From contig NZ_CP068159.1 in the NCBI RefSeq assembly GCF_016728505.1, forward strand, positions 620,001 through 684,000: DNA of 64,000 nucleotides. The letters run 5' to 3'. The position numbers and the translations under genes are program-made. The notes under the pieces are model-generated. The model did not search any database. It was not told where the DNA came from and saw nothing but the letters and a program-made list of their open reading frames with translations. This document shows, one piece after another, positions 8,338 to 18,567 of this stretch. Position 1 is the stretch's first letter; each line of letters opens with the position of its first letter. This DNA comes from Corynebacterium riegelii (GTDB lineage Bacteria; Actinomycetota; Actinomycetes; Mycobacteriales; Mycobacteriaceae).

Positions 8338-8538
8338 ATGAGCATGGTGCGCAAGTGGCGGCGCTGGCTGGAACTCTCCCAGCAAGAACTCGCCGACCGA
8401 GTCGGCGTTTCACGCCAAACCATCGCCAACATTGAACGCGGCAACTATTCGCCTTCCGTGTACCTAGCACTGGACATTTGCCGCGAACTTGGCAAAACCG
8501 TCGAGGAAATCTTCGGCGATGACGAGGAACAGCTTTAG
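8338..8538 (+). CDS. XRE/Cro-type HTH regulator, small
   Basis: 66 residues, essentially one helix-turn-helix domain: LELSQQELADRVGVSRQTIANIERGNYSPSVYLALDICRELGKTVEEIF. This is the compact YozG/SinR-like type often encoded with a membrane protein. ATG 8338 follows AAAGGAGA; the longer frame upstream would run through the promoter. The gene is 12 bases from the membrane protein gene downstream and is probably cotranscribed with it. It probably represses its own promoter through the short inverted repeat at the -10 box (inference). Confidence 0.88.
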   Translation: MSMVRKWRRWLELSQQELADRVGVSRQTIANIERGNYSPSVYLALDICRELGKTVEEIFGDDEEQL

Positions 8539-8550
8539 GGAGGATTACTG

Positions 8551-9051
8551 ATGAAGCAGTACGGCGACACCATTGTTAACTACGTTGCGGACATTGCCCA
8601 GGACGAATTCGAAGCCTCGACCTACTACAAAGCCGACTCTGTAGCGCTGTACACGTCCCTACCGGTGACGGCGCTCGTGGGTACAATCCTTGCCTTGGTA
8701 CTTCCCGGCCAGCTCGCCATGTGGTCACTGCTTGTGCTTTGCGTGCCTGGGCTCAGTAGCGCAGCCGCTGCCCTCTGGATGCGCAACTACGTGCCACGGC
8801 CAGTGTCTAGTCTGCGCAAGATGCCGCGCGGCCTGCTCGTGGTCTACTTCGGCCTGGTCGCAGTGTGGCTGGCAATCATCATTATCACCGGCGCGTACAA
8901 CCCCGAGGGCGAGTTCAGCGGCGCCGGCACCATTGGCGCCATCGTCGGTGCAGTTATCGGCATGCTGGTTTTCGGCGCACTCGCCGGAAAAATCAGCGAG
9001 CGCAGGCGAGCAAAGGACCAGGCGCGTCTCGACGCCACATCTGACGACTAG
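8551..9051 (+). CDS. Small multi-pass membrane protein, partner of the XRE regulator
   Basis: 166 residues with four hydrophobic segments (LYTSLPVTALVGTILALVLP, LAMWSLLVLCVPGLSSAAAALW, GLLVVYFGLVAVWLAIIIITG, GTIGAIVGAVIGMLVFGALAG) and a charged C-terminus. No transport or catalytic motif is visible. XRE regulator plus small membrane protein pairs are widespread in Gram-positive bacteria, and the membrane partner is usually uncharacterised. GGGAGG precedes ATG 8551. Confidence 0.75.
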   Translation: MKQYGDTIVNYVADIAQDEFEASTYYKADSVALYTSLPVTALVGTILALVLPGQLAMWSLLVLCVPGLSSAAAALWMRNYVPRPVSSLRKMPRGLLVVYFGLVAVWLAIIIITGAYNPEGEFSGAGTIGAIVGAVIGMLVFGALAGKISERRRAKDQARLDATSDD

Positions 9052-9059
9052 CCGACCAC

Positions 9060-10760
9060 CTAAATCCGATAACGACGGTTGCGGCTCGTGGGGGGAGCGG
9101 TTGGTGAGATCACGTTGGCGTCGACAAGCTTGCGCAAGCGAGGCCGCACACTGCTAAGGCTGACACCTAGCGCATCGGCAATCTCCCGAGCTGAAAGCTC
9201 CCCACCTCCCGCAAGAACGTTAATGATCTCCGGGTCCACACTACCCGCACCACCGTTGGATGGGGCAAGCGTAAACCGATCGGGATCACTCGTAGGCACC
9301 AAGCTTCCTGCCGACGCAAGCCCGTTCAAGATCGCTCGCGCGTCATCACTATCAAGCCCCACATTGTCTTTCAGCTCCCGGGTAGACACCGCACCGAGGC
9401 CATGCGCAATCGCAAGCGCCACCTGTTCCTCCCTAGTCGCCTTCGGAGCAACCCGATTCAGCCACTGCGCAATCTCCGGAGTCAACAAACCGAAGCGGAA
9501 AAGCGTCACAGTGAAATCGCCAATGTTCGCAGTAAACAACGGCTGAGGCAGACCATGCGTTTGCATCCCCGACTTCATACGCTGAATTCCACTGCCCTGA
9601 TTCTCCGCAACACGCGAAGAGCCCCCAGGCGTGCGCAAATGACTCAACAAGTTAGCTAGGTACTGGTTACGAGCAGTCGACCGATTCTCCTGAATATTGT
9701 CCACCGTTCGATCACCCCAAAGACCGCCCGGATTATTGATCTCCACCCGATCCGGATAGATATCAATCTGCACCTGCCGACCCAACACCTGCGGGTTGTA
9801 ATCCCTATGCATCACGGCATTGACCACCGCCTCACGGATAGCAATCTCCGGAATCTCCGGCTCATCAATCATCACAGAACCACGCTCCACAGTCCGCGTA
9901 CGAAGGTTGGCTAACACAGTCTGGATTGCGTTCTCAACCGCAATCGGCAACGGACCATCACACTGCTTCCGCTCAAGAAAACGCACCTCCCCCGAAGATT
10001 TCTCTGTCTGCGGGTGTACCGCAACATCAATGAACAATTGTGGGTAAAACTGCTGCGGATACGTCCCAAGAGCAAGCGTGCCCGCAAGAGTAGGCGTGCC
10101 ACCCCCATCAACAACATGCAGACGCTCAAGCGCCTCTACATCACTCTTCGTTCCGTACATAAGCCTGGACCCAGACTTAACAAAAGAGCCCAAAAGCGCT
10201 TCCCATTCCGGCTTCTCCAGATCATCCAGCGTTGCCTTCGGCGCCGGTGCCAACTCCGCCAAATCCGGTTCATACAAGGTGGCAAGTTGAAACACCTCAT
10301 ACGAAGATAGCCGATGATCACCATCGAACAGCCGCTTATAAGAACCGTTCCGCGGACCCTGGCTTGTGACATAACAAGGCATTAACTTGCCCAACTTCGG
10401 ATCATCCCTCATCGGGTACACCCTCAAGACAATCACCGGGGCGCCGTTGTACTCATCCGCTTCAGGCTCCACGCGCGGAAGCGGCGTGACACCCGGGTTC
10501 TCCTGCGAGGGGCGGAACGCATCCTCTAAGCGATCGCTCATCTGGTGATAGTCAAAATCAGGGTTCACCACAAAACGCCCAGTTTCCTGATCCTCTGAAA
10601 TCCCCAGAACAATAAGACCCCCACGAGTGTTAGCAAAGGCGCTGACAGTGCTCCAGAACGCTTTGTCGAGTTTGCCCGTACCGCTCTTGGCCTCAATGCA
10701 GTGATCATCATCCCGCTGCCGATTGAGGCGCTCCATAATCCTGTTCATGCGATCACTCAT
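9060..10760 (-). CDS. AlbA-type (Schlafen-like) ATP-binding regulator with C-terminal winged helix
   Basis: 566 residues. The N-terminal AlbA_2/Schlafen-type domain (IEAKSGTGKLDKAFWSTVSAFANTRGGLIVLGIS) is followed by a GHKL-like ATP-binding region (IPEIAIREAVVNAVMHRDY, then VEINNPGGL and NQGSGIQRM), and C-terminal winged-helix segments (ELSAREIADALGVSLSSVRPRLRKLVDANVI). Proteins of this architecture are annotated as putative transcriptional regulators; their signals are generally unknown. ATG 10760 faces an array of five GTGA-type sites starting 19 bases upstream, so autoregulation is likely. A paralogue with the same layout lies at 45297-46631. Confidence 0.85.
   Translation of the reverse strand: MSDRMNRIMERLNRQRDDDHCIEAKSGTGKLDKAFWSTVSAFANTRGGLIVLGISEDQETGRFVVNPDFDYHQMSDRLEDAFRPSQENPGVTPLPRVEPEADEYNGAPVIVLRVYPMRDDPKLGKLMPCYVTSQGPRNGSYKRLFDGDHRLSSYEVFQLATLYEPDLAELAPAPKATLDDLEKPEWEALLGSFVKSGSRLMYGTKSDVEALERLHVVDGGGTPTLAGTLALGTYPQQFYPQLFIDVAVHPQTEKSSGEVRFLERKQCDGPLPIAVENAIQTVLANLRTRTVERGSVMIDEPEIPEIAIREAVVNAVMHRDYNPQVLGRQVQIDIYPDRVEINNPGGLWGDRTVDNIQENRSTARNQYLANLLSHLRTPGGSSRVAENQGSGIQRMKSGMQTHGLPQPLFTANIGDFTVTLFRFGLLTPEIAQWLNRVAPKATREEQVALAIAHGLGAVSTRELKDNVGLDSDDARAILNGLASAGSLVPTSDPDRFTLAPSNGGAGSVDPEIINVLAGGGELSAREIADALGVSLSSVRPRLRKLVDANVISPTAPPTSRNRRYRI
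9117..9129 (+). repeat. Dispersed word, core copy GGCGTCGACAAGC
   Basis: Exact 13-base core on the plus strand, near the 3' end of the AlbA-type regulator gene. The GCCCC extension is absent. Confidence 0.45.
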
Positions 10761-10778
10761 GCTGTCAGTTTAGCGAAT

Positions 10779-10900
10779 CTATAGAGTGACGGCCTCACTT
10801 TATAGAGTGACAGTTCACTTTTCGGTCAATTTACACAGTGAGGGCGTCACATTATAGAGTGAGGGACCTATTCTTCGAGAGATAATAGAGTGACGGCGTA
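10779..10900. promoter_or_regulatory. Array of five phased operators upstream of the AlbA-type regulator
   Basis: GTGA half-sites start at 10786, 10807, 10838, 10859 and 10890, spacings 21, 31, 21 and 31 bases, i.e. whole helical turns on one DNA face. Four are preceded by TATAGA or AATAGA, and three are completed by TCAC 4-5 bases later (GTGA-CGGCC-TCAC, GTGA-CAGT-TCAC, GTGA-GGGCG-TCAC). Probably the binding sites of the regulator encoded just downstream. Confidence 0.7.
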
Positions 10901-10948
10901 GTGATGTTTAGTGATTCAGCTGTCCCTGGGGGAGTGGCCTGGGGCGGT

Positions 10949-11000
10949 GGGGGAGCTTTTTTGAATTGCGGAAGCATTCTGCCAAATCGGGGATAGTTGC
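10949..11000 (+). repeat. Palindromic element IV, copy b
   Basis: Matches copy a over all 52 bases with two substitutions (GAAGC for GCAGC, AAATC for AAACC). It opens the composite repeat locus at 10.9-11.5 kb. Confidence 0.75.
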
Positions 11001-11068
11001 ATTGACTGCCAGGTGATTGCCAGGTTTGAGTTGCGATGAGTCGTAGCCGCGACCCGCCGTGCGTGTGC

Positions 11069-11151
11069 CACTAGCAGACAATGATTTTGGCCCTATGTTT
11101 CCCCAGGTCAGTTGTCTTTACTCAGCTTGAGTTTTGCGTTGTGTGCTAGTA
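11069..11151 (-). repeat. Palindromic element II, copy b
   Basis: Ends CACTAGCAGA … GTGCTAGT are inverted repeats. Its reverse complement matches 53833-53915 for most of its length, including GAGTAAAGACAACTGACCTG. No coding capacity. Confidence 0.75.
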
Positions 11152-11203
11152 GGCCCACCGGGAGCGCCTTGCAGGGAGCGACACTGCCTCACTGTTGCCT
11201 CAC

Positions 11204-11286
11204 TGCTAGACGACATTGAAAATTACCCCGCAAACCCGCAGGTCGAATATGGAGACATTTGGCGGATTTTGCGTTGTAGTCTAGCA
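11204..11286 (-). repeat. Palindromic element I, copy b
   Basis: Ends TGCTAGACGACA and TGTAGTCTAGCA form terminal inverted repeats. The reverse complement shares AACGCAAAATCCGCC and AAATGTCTCC with 53585-53665. It looks like a small non-autonomous element. Confidence 0.75.
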
Positions 11287-11400
11287 AGGCGTGGGTTGGG
11301 CGTGGGTGGGGTGTGGGGAGGGCAGGGGAGTGCCCGACAACAAATGCAAAAGCCCAGGCCGCAAAGCGAAATCTGGCAAACACCTGTGAGCCGTGGCAGA

Positions 11401-11447
11401 TATCCCCGGTTTGGCAGATATTTGCCGCAATTGAAAAAAGGACCCCC
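11401..11447 (-). repeat. Palindromic element IV, copy c, fused to a terminator
   Basis: TATCCCCGGTTTGGCA…TGCCGCAATT followed by six A and GGACCCCC is the reverse complement of element IV. Its A-run serves as the T-tract of the symporter terminator. Confidence 0.65.
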
Positions 11448-11465
11448 AGAGGTCTGGGAGTCCTT
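11433..11465 (-). terminator. Rho-independent terminator of the symporter gene
   Basis: AAGGACCCCCAGA (11438-11450) pairs with TCTGGGAGTCCTT (11453-11465), one mismatch. On the minus strand it is followed by a run of six T, 67 bases beyond the symporter stop. Confidence 0.8.
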
Positions 11466-11531
11466 CGCTAACGGTCCTTCGCCAGCGGCAGCAGTCTGTG
11501 CGGCAGCAGTCTGTGCGGCTAGCCAGTGCGG

Positions 11532-12785
11532 TTAGCGGGCAGCTTCGGCGTTGGCTTCAGTGTTCGTTGGGGTGGAGGGTTCTGCGTTGGCGTCAGCGTC
11601 GTCAAGCGAAGTGCTCTTGATCTTGCCTGCGGCGAACTTGTTGATGATCAACGCGATCGCGCCATCGCCGGTGACGTTGGCTGCGGTGCCGAAGGAGTCA
11701 ACAACAATGTAGGCGGCGATCATGAGGGAGACCATGGACTCGTCAAAACCAAGGTTGGCCTGCAGCAGGCCAACCGCAGCCATGATGGCGCCACCCGGCA
11801 CGCCCGGCGCAGCGATCATCATGATGCCCAGCAGCAGCATGAAGCCGAGGATTTGCGGGCTGGTCACATCAAGCCCACCCATGAACACGATGGCCAGGGC
11901 GTACAGCATGATCTTCATCATGGAACCCGACAGGTGAATCGTCGCGCACAGCGGGACTACGAAGCCGGCGACGTCCTCGTCCACCTTGTTCTTCAGGGTG
12001 GATGCGTAGGTGACCGGGATCGTGGCTGCGGAAGAAGAGGTACCCAGCGCGGTGAAGTACGCCGGCAGCATGTTCTTCAGGGCAACGAACGGGTTCACAC
12101 CAGCGATAACACCGGCGATGATGTAGAGCAGCAGGACGATGACAAGGGTCATCACGATGGACAGCACCAGGACGGTACCAAACGCGGCGATGGTGGAGCC
12201 GAAGTTGTCATTCATGCCCAGGCTCAGGAACGTGCCGAAGATGTAGATCGGCAGCAGCGGGATGACAAAGCTGGTGACAACCTTCAGGATCACCGCGTTG
12301 AGCTCATCAAGCACCTGGTGCATGTTCTTCGACGGCACCGCGGTCATTGCAACACCGATGACAAAGGACAGCAGCAGCGCAGCCATCACCGGGAACGGCG
12401 CTGGCATTTCGACGCTGAAGAATGGTTCGAGGCCGCCTTCGCTGGGGTCGTCGACGGAGGTGACTAGGCCGTCATTAAGAAAAATCGGGTACAGCACGGT
12501 TGCGGTGCCCCACGCGATGAGACCGGAAATGATCGTGGAACCGTACGCAACACCGGCGGTGATGCCGAGCCACTTTCCCGCTCCCTGCCCCAAGCCGGCG
12601 ATCGCCGGCGCGATCAGCGCGAAAATCAGCACCGGGACGAAGAAGCCGAGGAAGTTGGAAAACAGGCCATTAAACGTGACAAACACGCGCGCAAGCCAGT
12701 CAGGGAAGAACAAGCTGCAGACGTAACCGGCGATGATCGCCAGCACAATCCACATCAGCAGCGAGTTCAGAAATTTCGATTTCAT
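11532..12785 (-). CDS. Dicarboxylate/amino acid:cation symporter (DAACS family)
   Basis: 417 residues with eight or more membrane segments. Family hallmarks are the serine-rich re-entrant loop LGTSSSAATIPVTY and the second hairpin region GVPGGAIMAAVGLL followed by DSFGTAANVTGDGAIALIINKF, whose NxxGD-type residues bind Na+ and substrate in Glt/DctA/SstT transporters. It should import a dicarboxylate or a small amino acid such as glutamate, serine or threonine with a cation; the closest feel is SstT/GltT-like. ATG 12785 follows AGAAGGG; the frame remains open far upstream to 13418, but that part is antisense to another gene. The acidic Ala/Thr-rich C-terminus (about 30 residues) is non-conserved. 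Confidence 0.88.
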   Translation of the reverse strand: MKSKFLNSLLMWIVLAIIAGYVCSLFFPDWLARVFVTFNGLFSNFLGFFVPVLIFALIAPAIAGLGQGAGKWLGITAGVAYGSTIISGLIAWGTATVLYPIFLNDGLVTSVDDPSEGGLEPFFSVEMPAPFPVMAALLLSFVIGVAMTAVPSKNMHQVLDELNAVILKVVTSFVIPLLPIYIFGTFLSLGMNDNFGSTIAAFGTVLVLSIVMTLVIVLLLYIIAGVIAGVNPFVALKNMLPAYFTALGTSSSAATIPVTYASTLKNKVDEDVAGFVVPLCATIHLSGSMMKIMLYALAIVFMGGLDVTSPQILGFMLLLGIMMIAAPGVPGGAIMAAVGLLQANLGFDESMVSLMIAAYIVVDSFGTAANVTGDGAIALIINKFAAGKIKSTSLDDADANAEPSTPTNTEANAEAAR

Positions 12786-12930
12786 TGCTGAAACCCTTCT
12801 ACAGTGAACGGGAATTGGACAGGGCGCGGCCGCAGCCGTCGCTAATTTCTCATTTTCCCCTAAATAACCACCTGTTTTCCAATCATGGGCTGTTTTCTTT
12901 GGCCGTGGCTTCGGGTTTATGCTTGGGGGC

Positions 12931-13434
12931 ATGTCCCCGCTTGCAACCATGACCACGCTTAACGCGGTGCTTGGCACCATTTTCATCGTCCTCGCGCTTG
13001 TTTTCCTCATCGTCGGCGCCATGGCTACCGCTGGCAAACTCCCCGGCAATAACGTTGTTGGCCTGCGGGTTCCTGAGGTTCGCAAGAACGAGTCCACGTG
13101 GCGCCAGGCCCACCGTGTGGTCGGCCCCTTCTGGATTCTCACCGGTGTGGGCCTCGCGTTGGCCGCCGCGTTTGCGTTCATCGCCTCCGGTTGGCTGTGG
13201 ATCGCCCCGGCCATTGCGGTGGTTGCGTCCGTTGTTGCTCTTTCGGTTGGTGGGAACTTCGGCGCCAGGGCTGCCCTGCTTGTCGACGACGCGCTGTCCT
13301 CCACCTCCGCCGATTCCGCCAGCGCCGGTACCGGTGCTGGTGCCGCCGCCGCCCCGGCCGTGGACCTGGGTGCCTTGCGAAACGCCGCCACCCAAGCCGA
13401 CAACAAGACCGGCAACAAGACCGGCGGCGAGTAA
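12931..13434 (+). CDS. SdpI-like membrane protein
   Basis: 167 residues with three hydrophobic segments. NNVVGLRVPEVRKNESTWRQAHRVVGPFWIL matches the SdpI/YhfL motif (GxRxP…s..tWxxahr). In Bacillus, SdpI is an immunity/signal membrane protein for a secreted killing factor; most actinobacterial homologues have no known role. The C-terminal 45 residues are a low-complexity Ala/Gly/Thr tail. Start ATG 12931 (GGGGG upstream) is preferred over 12919; 12949 is also possible. It is divergent from the symporter, separated by about 145 bases. Confidence 0.7.
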   Translation: MSPLATMTTLNAVLGTIFIVLALVFLIVGAMATAGKLPGNNVVGLRVPEVRKNESTWRQAHRVVGPFWILTGVGLALAAAFAFIASGWLWIAPAIAVVASVVALSVGGNFGARAALLVDDALSSTSADSASAGTGAGAAAAPAVDLGALRNAATQADNKTGNKTGGE

Positions 13435-13541
13435 CTCTAGGCGGCCAGTAGCCCCCTGACCAGCGCTAACCCCACACGCCCCACTGGCCTCATTGCAAAC
13501 AAGGCCGTTTGTTACGGATGTGACTAACGCGACCTGGGGTT

Positions 13542-13567
13542 TGTAAGCGACCCCGGGGTTGCTTACA
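13542..13567. other. 26-bp near-perfect palindrome
   Basis: TGTAAGCGACCCC pairs with GGGGTTGCTTACA with a single mismatch (G·T in RNA). It lies between the convergent SdpI-like and hipA genes; it has no T-run, so a bidirectional terminator or a protein site are both open. Confidence 0.5.
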
Positions 13568-13609
13568 GGATCCACACCCAGACCCACCCGAACCCGCCGG
13601 GGCCTACTG

Positions 13610-14770
13610 TCAGGGTTCGAGCTGTGAGCGTCGGAACCGTAGCTCACGCTCCGCGCCGTAGAGTGCAGAACCTTCCACGGGAATCTCCGCGAGGTTGATA
13701 CCGCTGGCAACCGTGAGCGCGATTTCATTTGCACCGTGTGCGGCTTTCAGCGGGAGACTAATGCTCTCCGCGAAGGCATCCCAGTCCCTTGCGCGCAGGT
13801 TTTTAGTTTTGCCGTTCACTGTCAGTGCAAGGGTGAAGTCGCGGTACACGGCTGTGCAGGGGATGTCATACATGGGCGCGACCTCCCAATTACCTGCTAC
13901 GTTTTGAACAACCGATATGTTTTTGGCGTGGCAGTCGCCGTTGCCGGTCAGCCATGCGAACACCAACTGCAAATAAAGCGTTCGGGCTGCAATACGCGGC
14001 TGCGCAGTAACTTCGGCGAGAGCCTGGGTCACTTCTTCGGCTGTGACGTTGTATTTCTGGGATGGGGGGATGTTGAGGATCTGCGTAGCGTCTTCAAGCG
14101 GGAGCCTCCGGCCCCCATACCGATCAAAGCGTTGGACTAAGAGTCCACTGACACCGTTGCGGTCTTGGACCAGCTGTGATTGTGCAACCGGAATGCCTAA
14201 CTTGGCAGCGTGCTGCAGGTGCAGATGCTCATTTTCCACAAGCTGCGGATACTCTGCGGAGCTGAGTTTCAGGATGTAGTCGCCACGATCGATGGTCAGC
14301 GGCGTGTTGATCATGGAGGCAGATGCTTTCCCTTGCACGCCGGCGAGACCCTGCGTTTCCACTGTTTCGGTCAGCGTTTGGAAGTCGAGATGCCCAGGTT
14401 CTCCCTGCTGGACGGGTGGCACGGGTTTCGTGCCCGTGGGTACCACGCGAACGTCACCAGGTAGGTCGTTGCCAATTGCCAGAAGAAGGGACAGCTCATC
14501 ATCCAGCGAAGTCTTCACCAGTTTCCGGATGACACTCAAGCGGTGGCCCTCCGGCAGCAGCCCGGTGAAAAAGGCTGGTAGTGCACCGCCTTGCGTATCG
14601 ACGCCCCCGTCAACCACCGGCAACGACTTCGCCACCGGAGGACCCGCATACCCGGGAAGATACGCAAAGGTGACCCCGCCGTCTTCTTTTCGCACCAGCG
14701 TTGCAACGTGGGCATCTTGCTTCCAGACGTCCGCACGCTTGACGGTCCGTAACTGTTCAAGCGAGTTCAC
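13610..14770 (-). CDS. hipA: HipA-type serine/threonine kinase toxin
   Basis: 386 residues. HipA kinases phosphorylate a tRNA synthetase (GltX in E. coli) and induce dormancy; HipB binds and neutralises them. Visible motifs: GVQGKASASM (the family's GxQxK nucleotide-binding segment), GDYILKLSS (likely ATP-binding Lys), GNGDCHAKNISV (catalytic Asp/His/Asn loop) and MYDIPCT (metal-binding Asp). The N-terminal couple_hipA-like region includes LPAFFTGLLPEGHRLSVI. GTG 14770 overlaps the hipB stop (GTGA), so the two are translationally coupled. Catalytic residues appear intact. The target cannot be inferred. Confidence 0.9.
   Translation of the reverse strand: MNSLEQLRTVKRADVWKQDAHVATLVRKEDGGVTFAYLPGYAGPPVAKSLPVVDGGVDTQGGALPAFFTGLLPEGHRLSVIRKLVKTSLDDELSLLLAIGNDLPGDVRVVPTGTKPVPPVQQGEPGHLDFQTLTETVETQGLAGVQGKASASMINTPLTIDRGDYILKLSSAEYPQLVENEHLHLQHAAKLGIPVAQSQLVQDRNGVSGLLVQRFDRYGGRRLPLEDATQILNIPPSQKYNVTAEEVTQALAEVTAQPRIAARTLYLQLVFAWLTGNGDCHAKNISVVQNVAGNWEVAPMYDIPCTAVYRDFTLALTVNGKTKNLRARDWDAFAESISLPLKAAHGANEIALTVASGINLAEIPVEGSALYGAERELRFRRSQLEP
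14591..14608 (-). repeat. Dispersed word, GCGTATCGACGCC variant, in hipA
   Basis: TTGCGTATCGACGCCCCC on the plus strand differs from the consensus core at one position. Similar GCGTATCGACGCC variants occur near 15978 (trpE) and 24048 (BASS gene). Confidence 0.4.
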
Positions 14771-14988
14771 GGCGTGACCTCCAGGCGAAGGCCGAGGACA
14801 TCGAGTGTTTCTAGTGCTGCCTTGAGGCTTGGCGTTGCCGTTCCGTGTTCGAGGTCGCGCACCGTCTTGTCTGAAAGGTTGGCAAGCTGCGCCAGCTGTA
14901 CCTGGGTGAGCCCGAGGGATTTTCTGGTTTGGCGGATGGTGGCGCCAATTGTTCCGGCGATGACCATCGGATCGGGACGTTGCTGCAT
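14767..14988 (-). CDS. hipB: HipB-type XRE antitoxin
   Basis: 73 residues, one HTH domain: IRQTRKSLGLTQVQLAQLANLSDKTVRDLEHGTATPSLKAALETLDVLGLRLEV. It neutralises HipA and represses the operon. ATG 14988 is preferred because AAGGA lies about nine bases upstream; an in-frame ATG at 15012 would add eight residues and place operator 1 inside the gene. It overlaps hipA by four bases. Three related GAAGTAT-CTTC sites lie upstream, the last close to the trp promoter. Confidence 0.88.
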   Translation of the reverse strand: MQQRPDPMVIAGTIGATIRQTRKSLGLTQVQLAQLANLSDKTVRDLEHGTATPSLKAALETLDVLGLRLEVTP

Positions 14989-14990
14989 TT

Positions 14991-15139
14991 CGGAAGTATC
15001 CTTCGGATTCATACGGGCTCAGACGGCATAGTGCCAGTTTTTCGCTGATTAAAGCGTTGAATCGGAAGTATACTTCGGAAAGCGGCCCGATCCCACCCGA
15101 ATGAGGCACGAAATCGGCCGAAACGGCAATATTCTTCGG
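14991..15139. promoter_or_regulatory. Three hipBA operators in the hipB-trp intergenic region
   Basis: CGGAAGTATCCTTCGG (14991-15006), CGGAAGTATACTTCGG (15063-15078, containing the perfect palindrome GAAGTATACTTC) and CGGCAATATTCTTCGG (15124-15139). The first holds the hipB ribosome-binding AAGGA. The third ends 27 bases before the presumed trp -10 box, so HipB could touch trp transcription (inference). Confidence 0.7.
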
Positions 15140-15180
15140 AATTCACACGTGGGCGCAAATTATGCGCTACGCTGTCATGC

Positions 15181-15234
15181 GTGACTTTCAACAACTTGGC
15201 CCACGGCAATCTTCAGTGGTGGTGGCTCGCGTAG
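15181..15234 (+). CDS. trpL: trp leader peptide with three tandem Trp codons
   Basis: GTG 15181 opens a 17-residue peptide MTFNNLAHGNLQWWWLA ending at TAG 15232. Three consecutive TGG codons directly before the stop make it the sensor of a transcription attenuator. A TACGCT hexamer (15167-15172) ends eight bases before the GTG, so the mRNA may be leaderless; no ribosome site is visible. It is followed by a terminator-like hairpin and trpE. Too short for ordinary gene finders. Confidence 0.85.
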   Translation: MTFNNLAHGNLQWWWLA

Positions 15235-15270
15235 ACGGCGTGCCACAAGTCAACGTAGAAAAAATCTTCT

Positions 15271-15312
15271 GGCCCGCCAGCTTGAACTCAAACCAAGCGC
15301 CGCGGGCCTTTG
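15271..15312 (+). terminator. trp attenuator hairpin
   Basis: GGCCCGC (15271-15277) pairs with GCGGGCC (15302-15308), with an inner CTTG/CAAG stem, followed by TTTGCT. It lies between the leader peptide and trpE, as expected for the attenuation terminator. Confidence 0.7.
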
Positions 15313-15336
15313 CTCTAAGTCCCCGGTGCTGCATAA

Positions 15337-17538
<2,202 letters not shown>

Positions 17539-17549
<11 letters not shown>

Positions 17550-18567
17550 AAAGTCTCTGGAAATTCTGCGTCGCTTTTTGGATAACCCGGCGCCCACGCT
17601 TGAAGAGGCGGTGGAGGCGTTTACCCCGCTGACTATCGGTGATTATGACGACGTACACATCGCAGCCCTGTTGGCCACGATCCGTACGCGCGGCGAGACC
17701 TTCGCCGACATCGCGGGCGCGACCCAGGCGTTCCTGGCTGCCGGCCGCCCGTTCCCGGTGACGGGGGAGGGGATCATGGACACCGCCGGTACGGGTGGTG
17801 ACGGCGCGAATACCATCAACATCACCACCGCTGCCTCGCTGACCGCGGCCGCCGGTGGCGTGAAGATGATCAAGTGCGGCAACCGCTCCGTATCTTCCAA
17901 GTCCGGTTCCGCTGACGTGCTTGAGGCGCTGAACATCCCGCTGGACCTGGACCCGGACCGTGCGGTGCGCCAGTTCGAGTCCGCCAACTTCACCTTCCTG
18001 TTCGCCCCGGCCTACAACCCGGCGATTGCGCACGTGCAGCCGGTGCGTAAGTCCCTCGGCGTGTCCACACTGTTCAACACGATGGGCCCGCTGCTTTCGC
18101 CTGCTCGCCCGGAGTTCCAGATCATGGGCATTGCCAACCCGAAGCAGGGCCAGGTGATCGCGGAAACCATGCGTGAGCTGGGCCGCGGTCGCGCACTCGT
18201 GGTACACGGCGCGGGTACGGATGAGATTGCGGTCCATGGTGACACCCAGGTGTGGGAGCTAGACCGCGAGGGCGAGATCACGCACTACACCATCACCCCG
18301 GAGGAGCTCGGCGTTTCGCGCCACCCGCTAGAGGCGCTGCGCGGTGGCGACGGCGCGGAGAACGCCGCCTACATGCGCGCCACCTTTGCGGGCGAAGGCC
18401 CCCAGGCGCACCACGACGCGATTGCGCTTTCCGCCGGCGCCATGTTCTACCTTTACGGCAAGGCGGACACGATTGCGGAAGGTGTAGCGCATGCGAGCAC
18501 CTTGCTTAACGACGGCACCGTTCAAGCCTGGCTGCAGAAGCACGAGGGGACCGATTACAGTGCCTAA
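17539..18567 (+). CDS. trpD: Anthranilate phosphoribosyltransferase
   Basis: 342 residues; transfers phosphoribose from PRPP to anthranilate. The PRPP/Mg motif GTGGDGANTINITTAAS and the KCGNRSVSSKSGSADVLEAL segment are intact, followed by FLFAPAYNPAIAHVQPVRKSLGVSTLFNTMGPLL. ATG 17539 (MASEKSLEILRRFL) with AAAGG upstream is preferred over GTG 17530. It overlaps trpG upstream and trpC downstream by a few bases. Confidence 0.95.

Noticed and set aside
11134..11535. 133-residue frame in the repeat-rich gap
   Set aside because: It runs across elements I, II and IV and the terminator; composition is not protein-like and it has no ribosome site.
12786..13418. N-terminal 211-residue extension of the symporter frame
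   Set aside because: Antisense to the SdpI-like gene; Pro/Thr/Arg-rich; the symporter family begins at ATG 12785 with a good ribosome site.
13435..13609. tRNA search in the hipA/SdpI gap because of GGTTCGAGC-like text
   Set aside because: The GGTTCGA word is the hipA stop region; no acceptor or anticodon stem fits.
14771..15109. N-terminal extension of the HipA frame
   Set aside because: It overlaps hipB and the operators; HipA starts at GTG 14770 in the usual hipB-hipA overlap.
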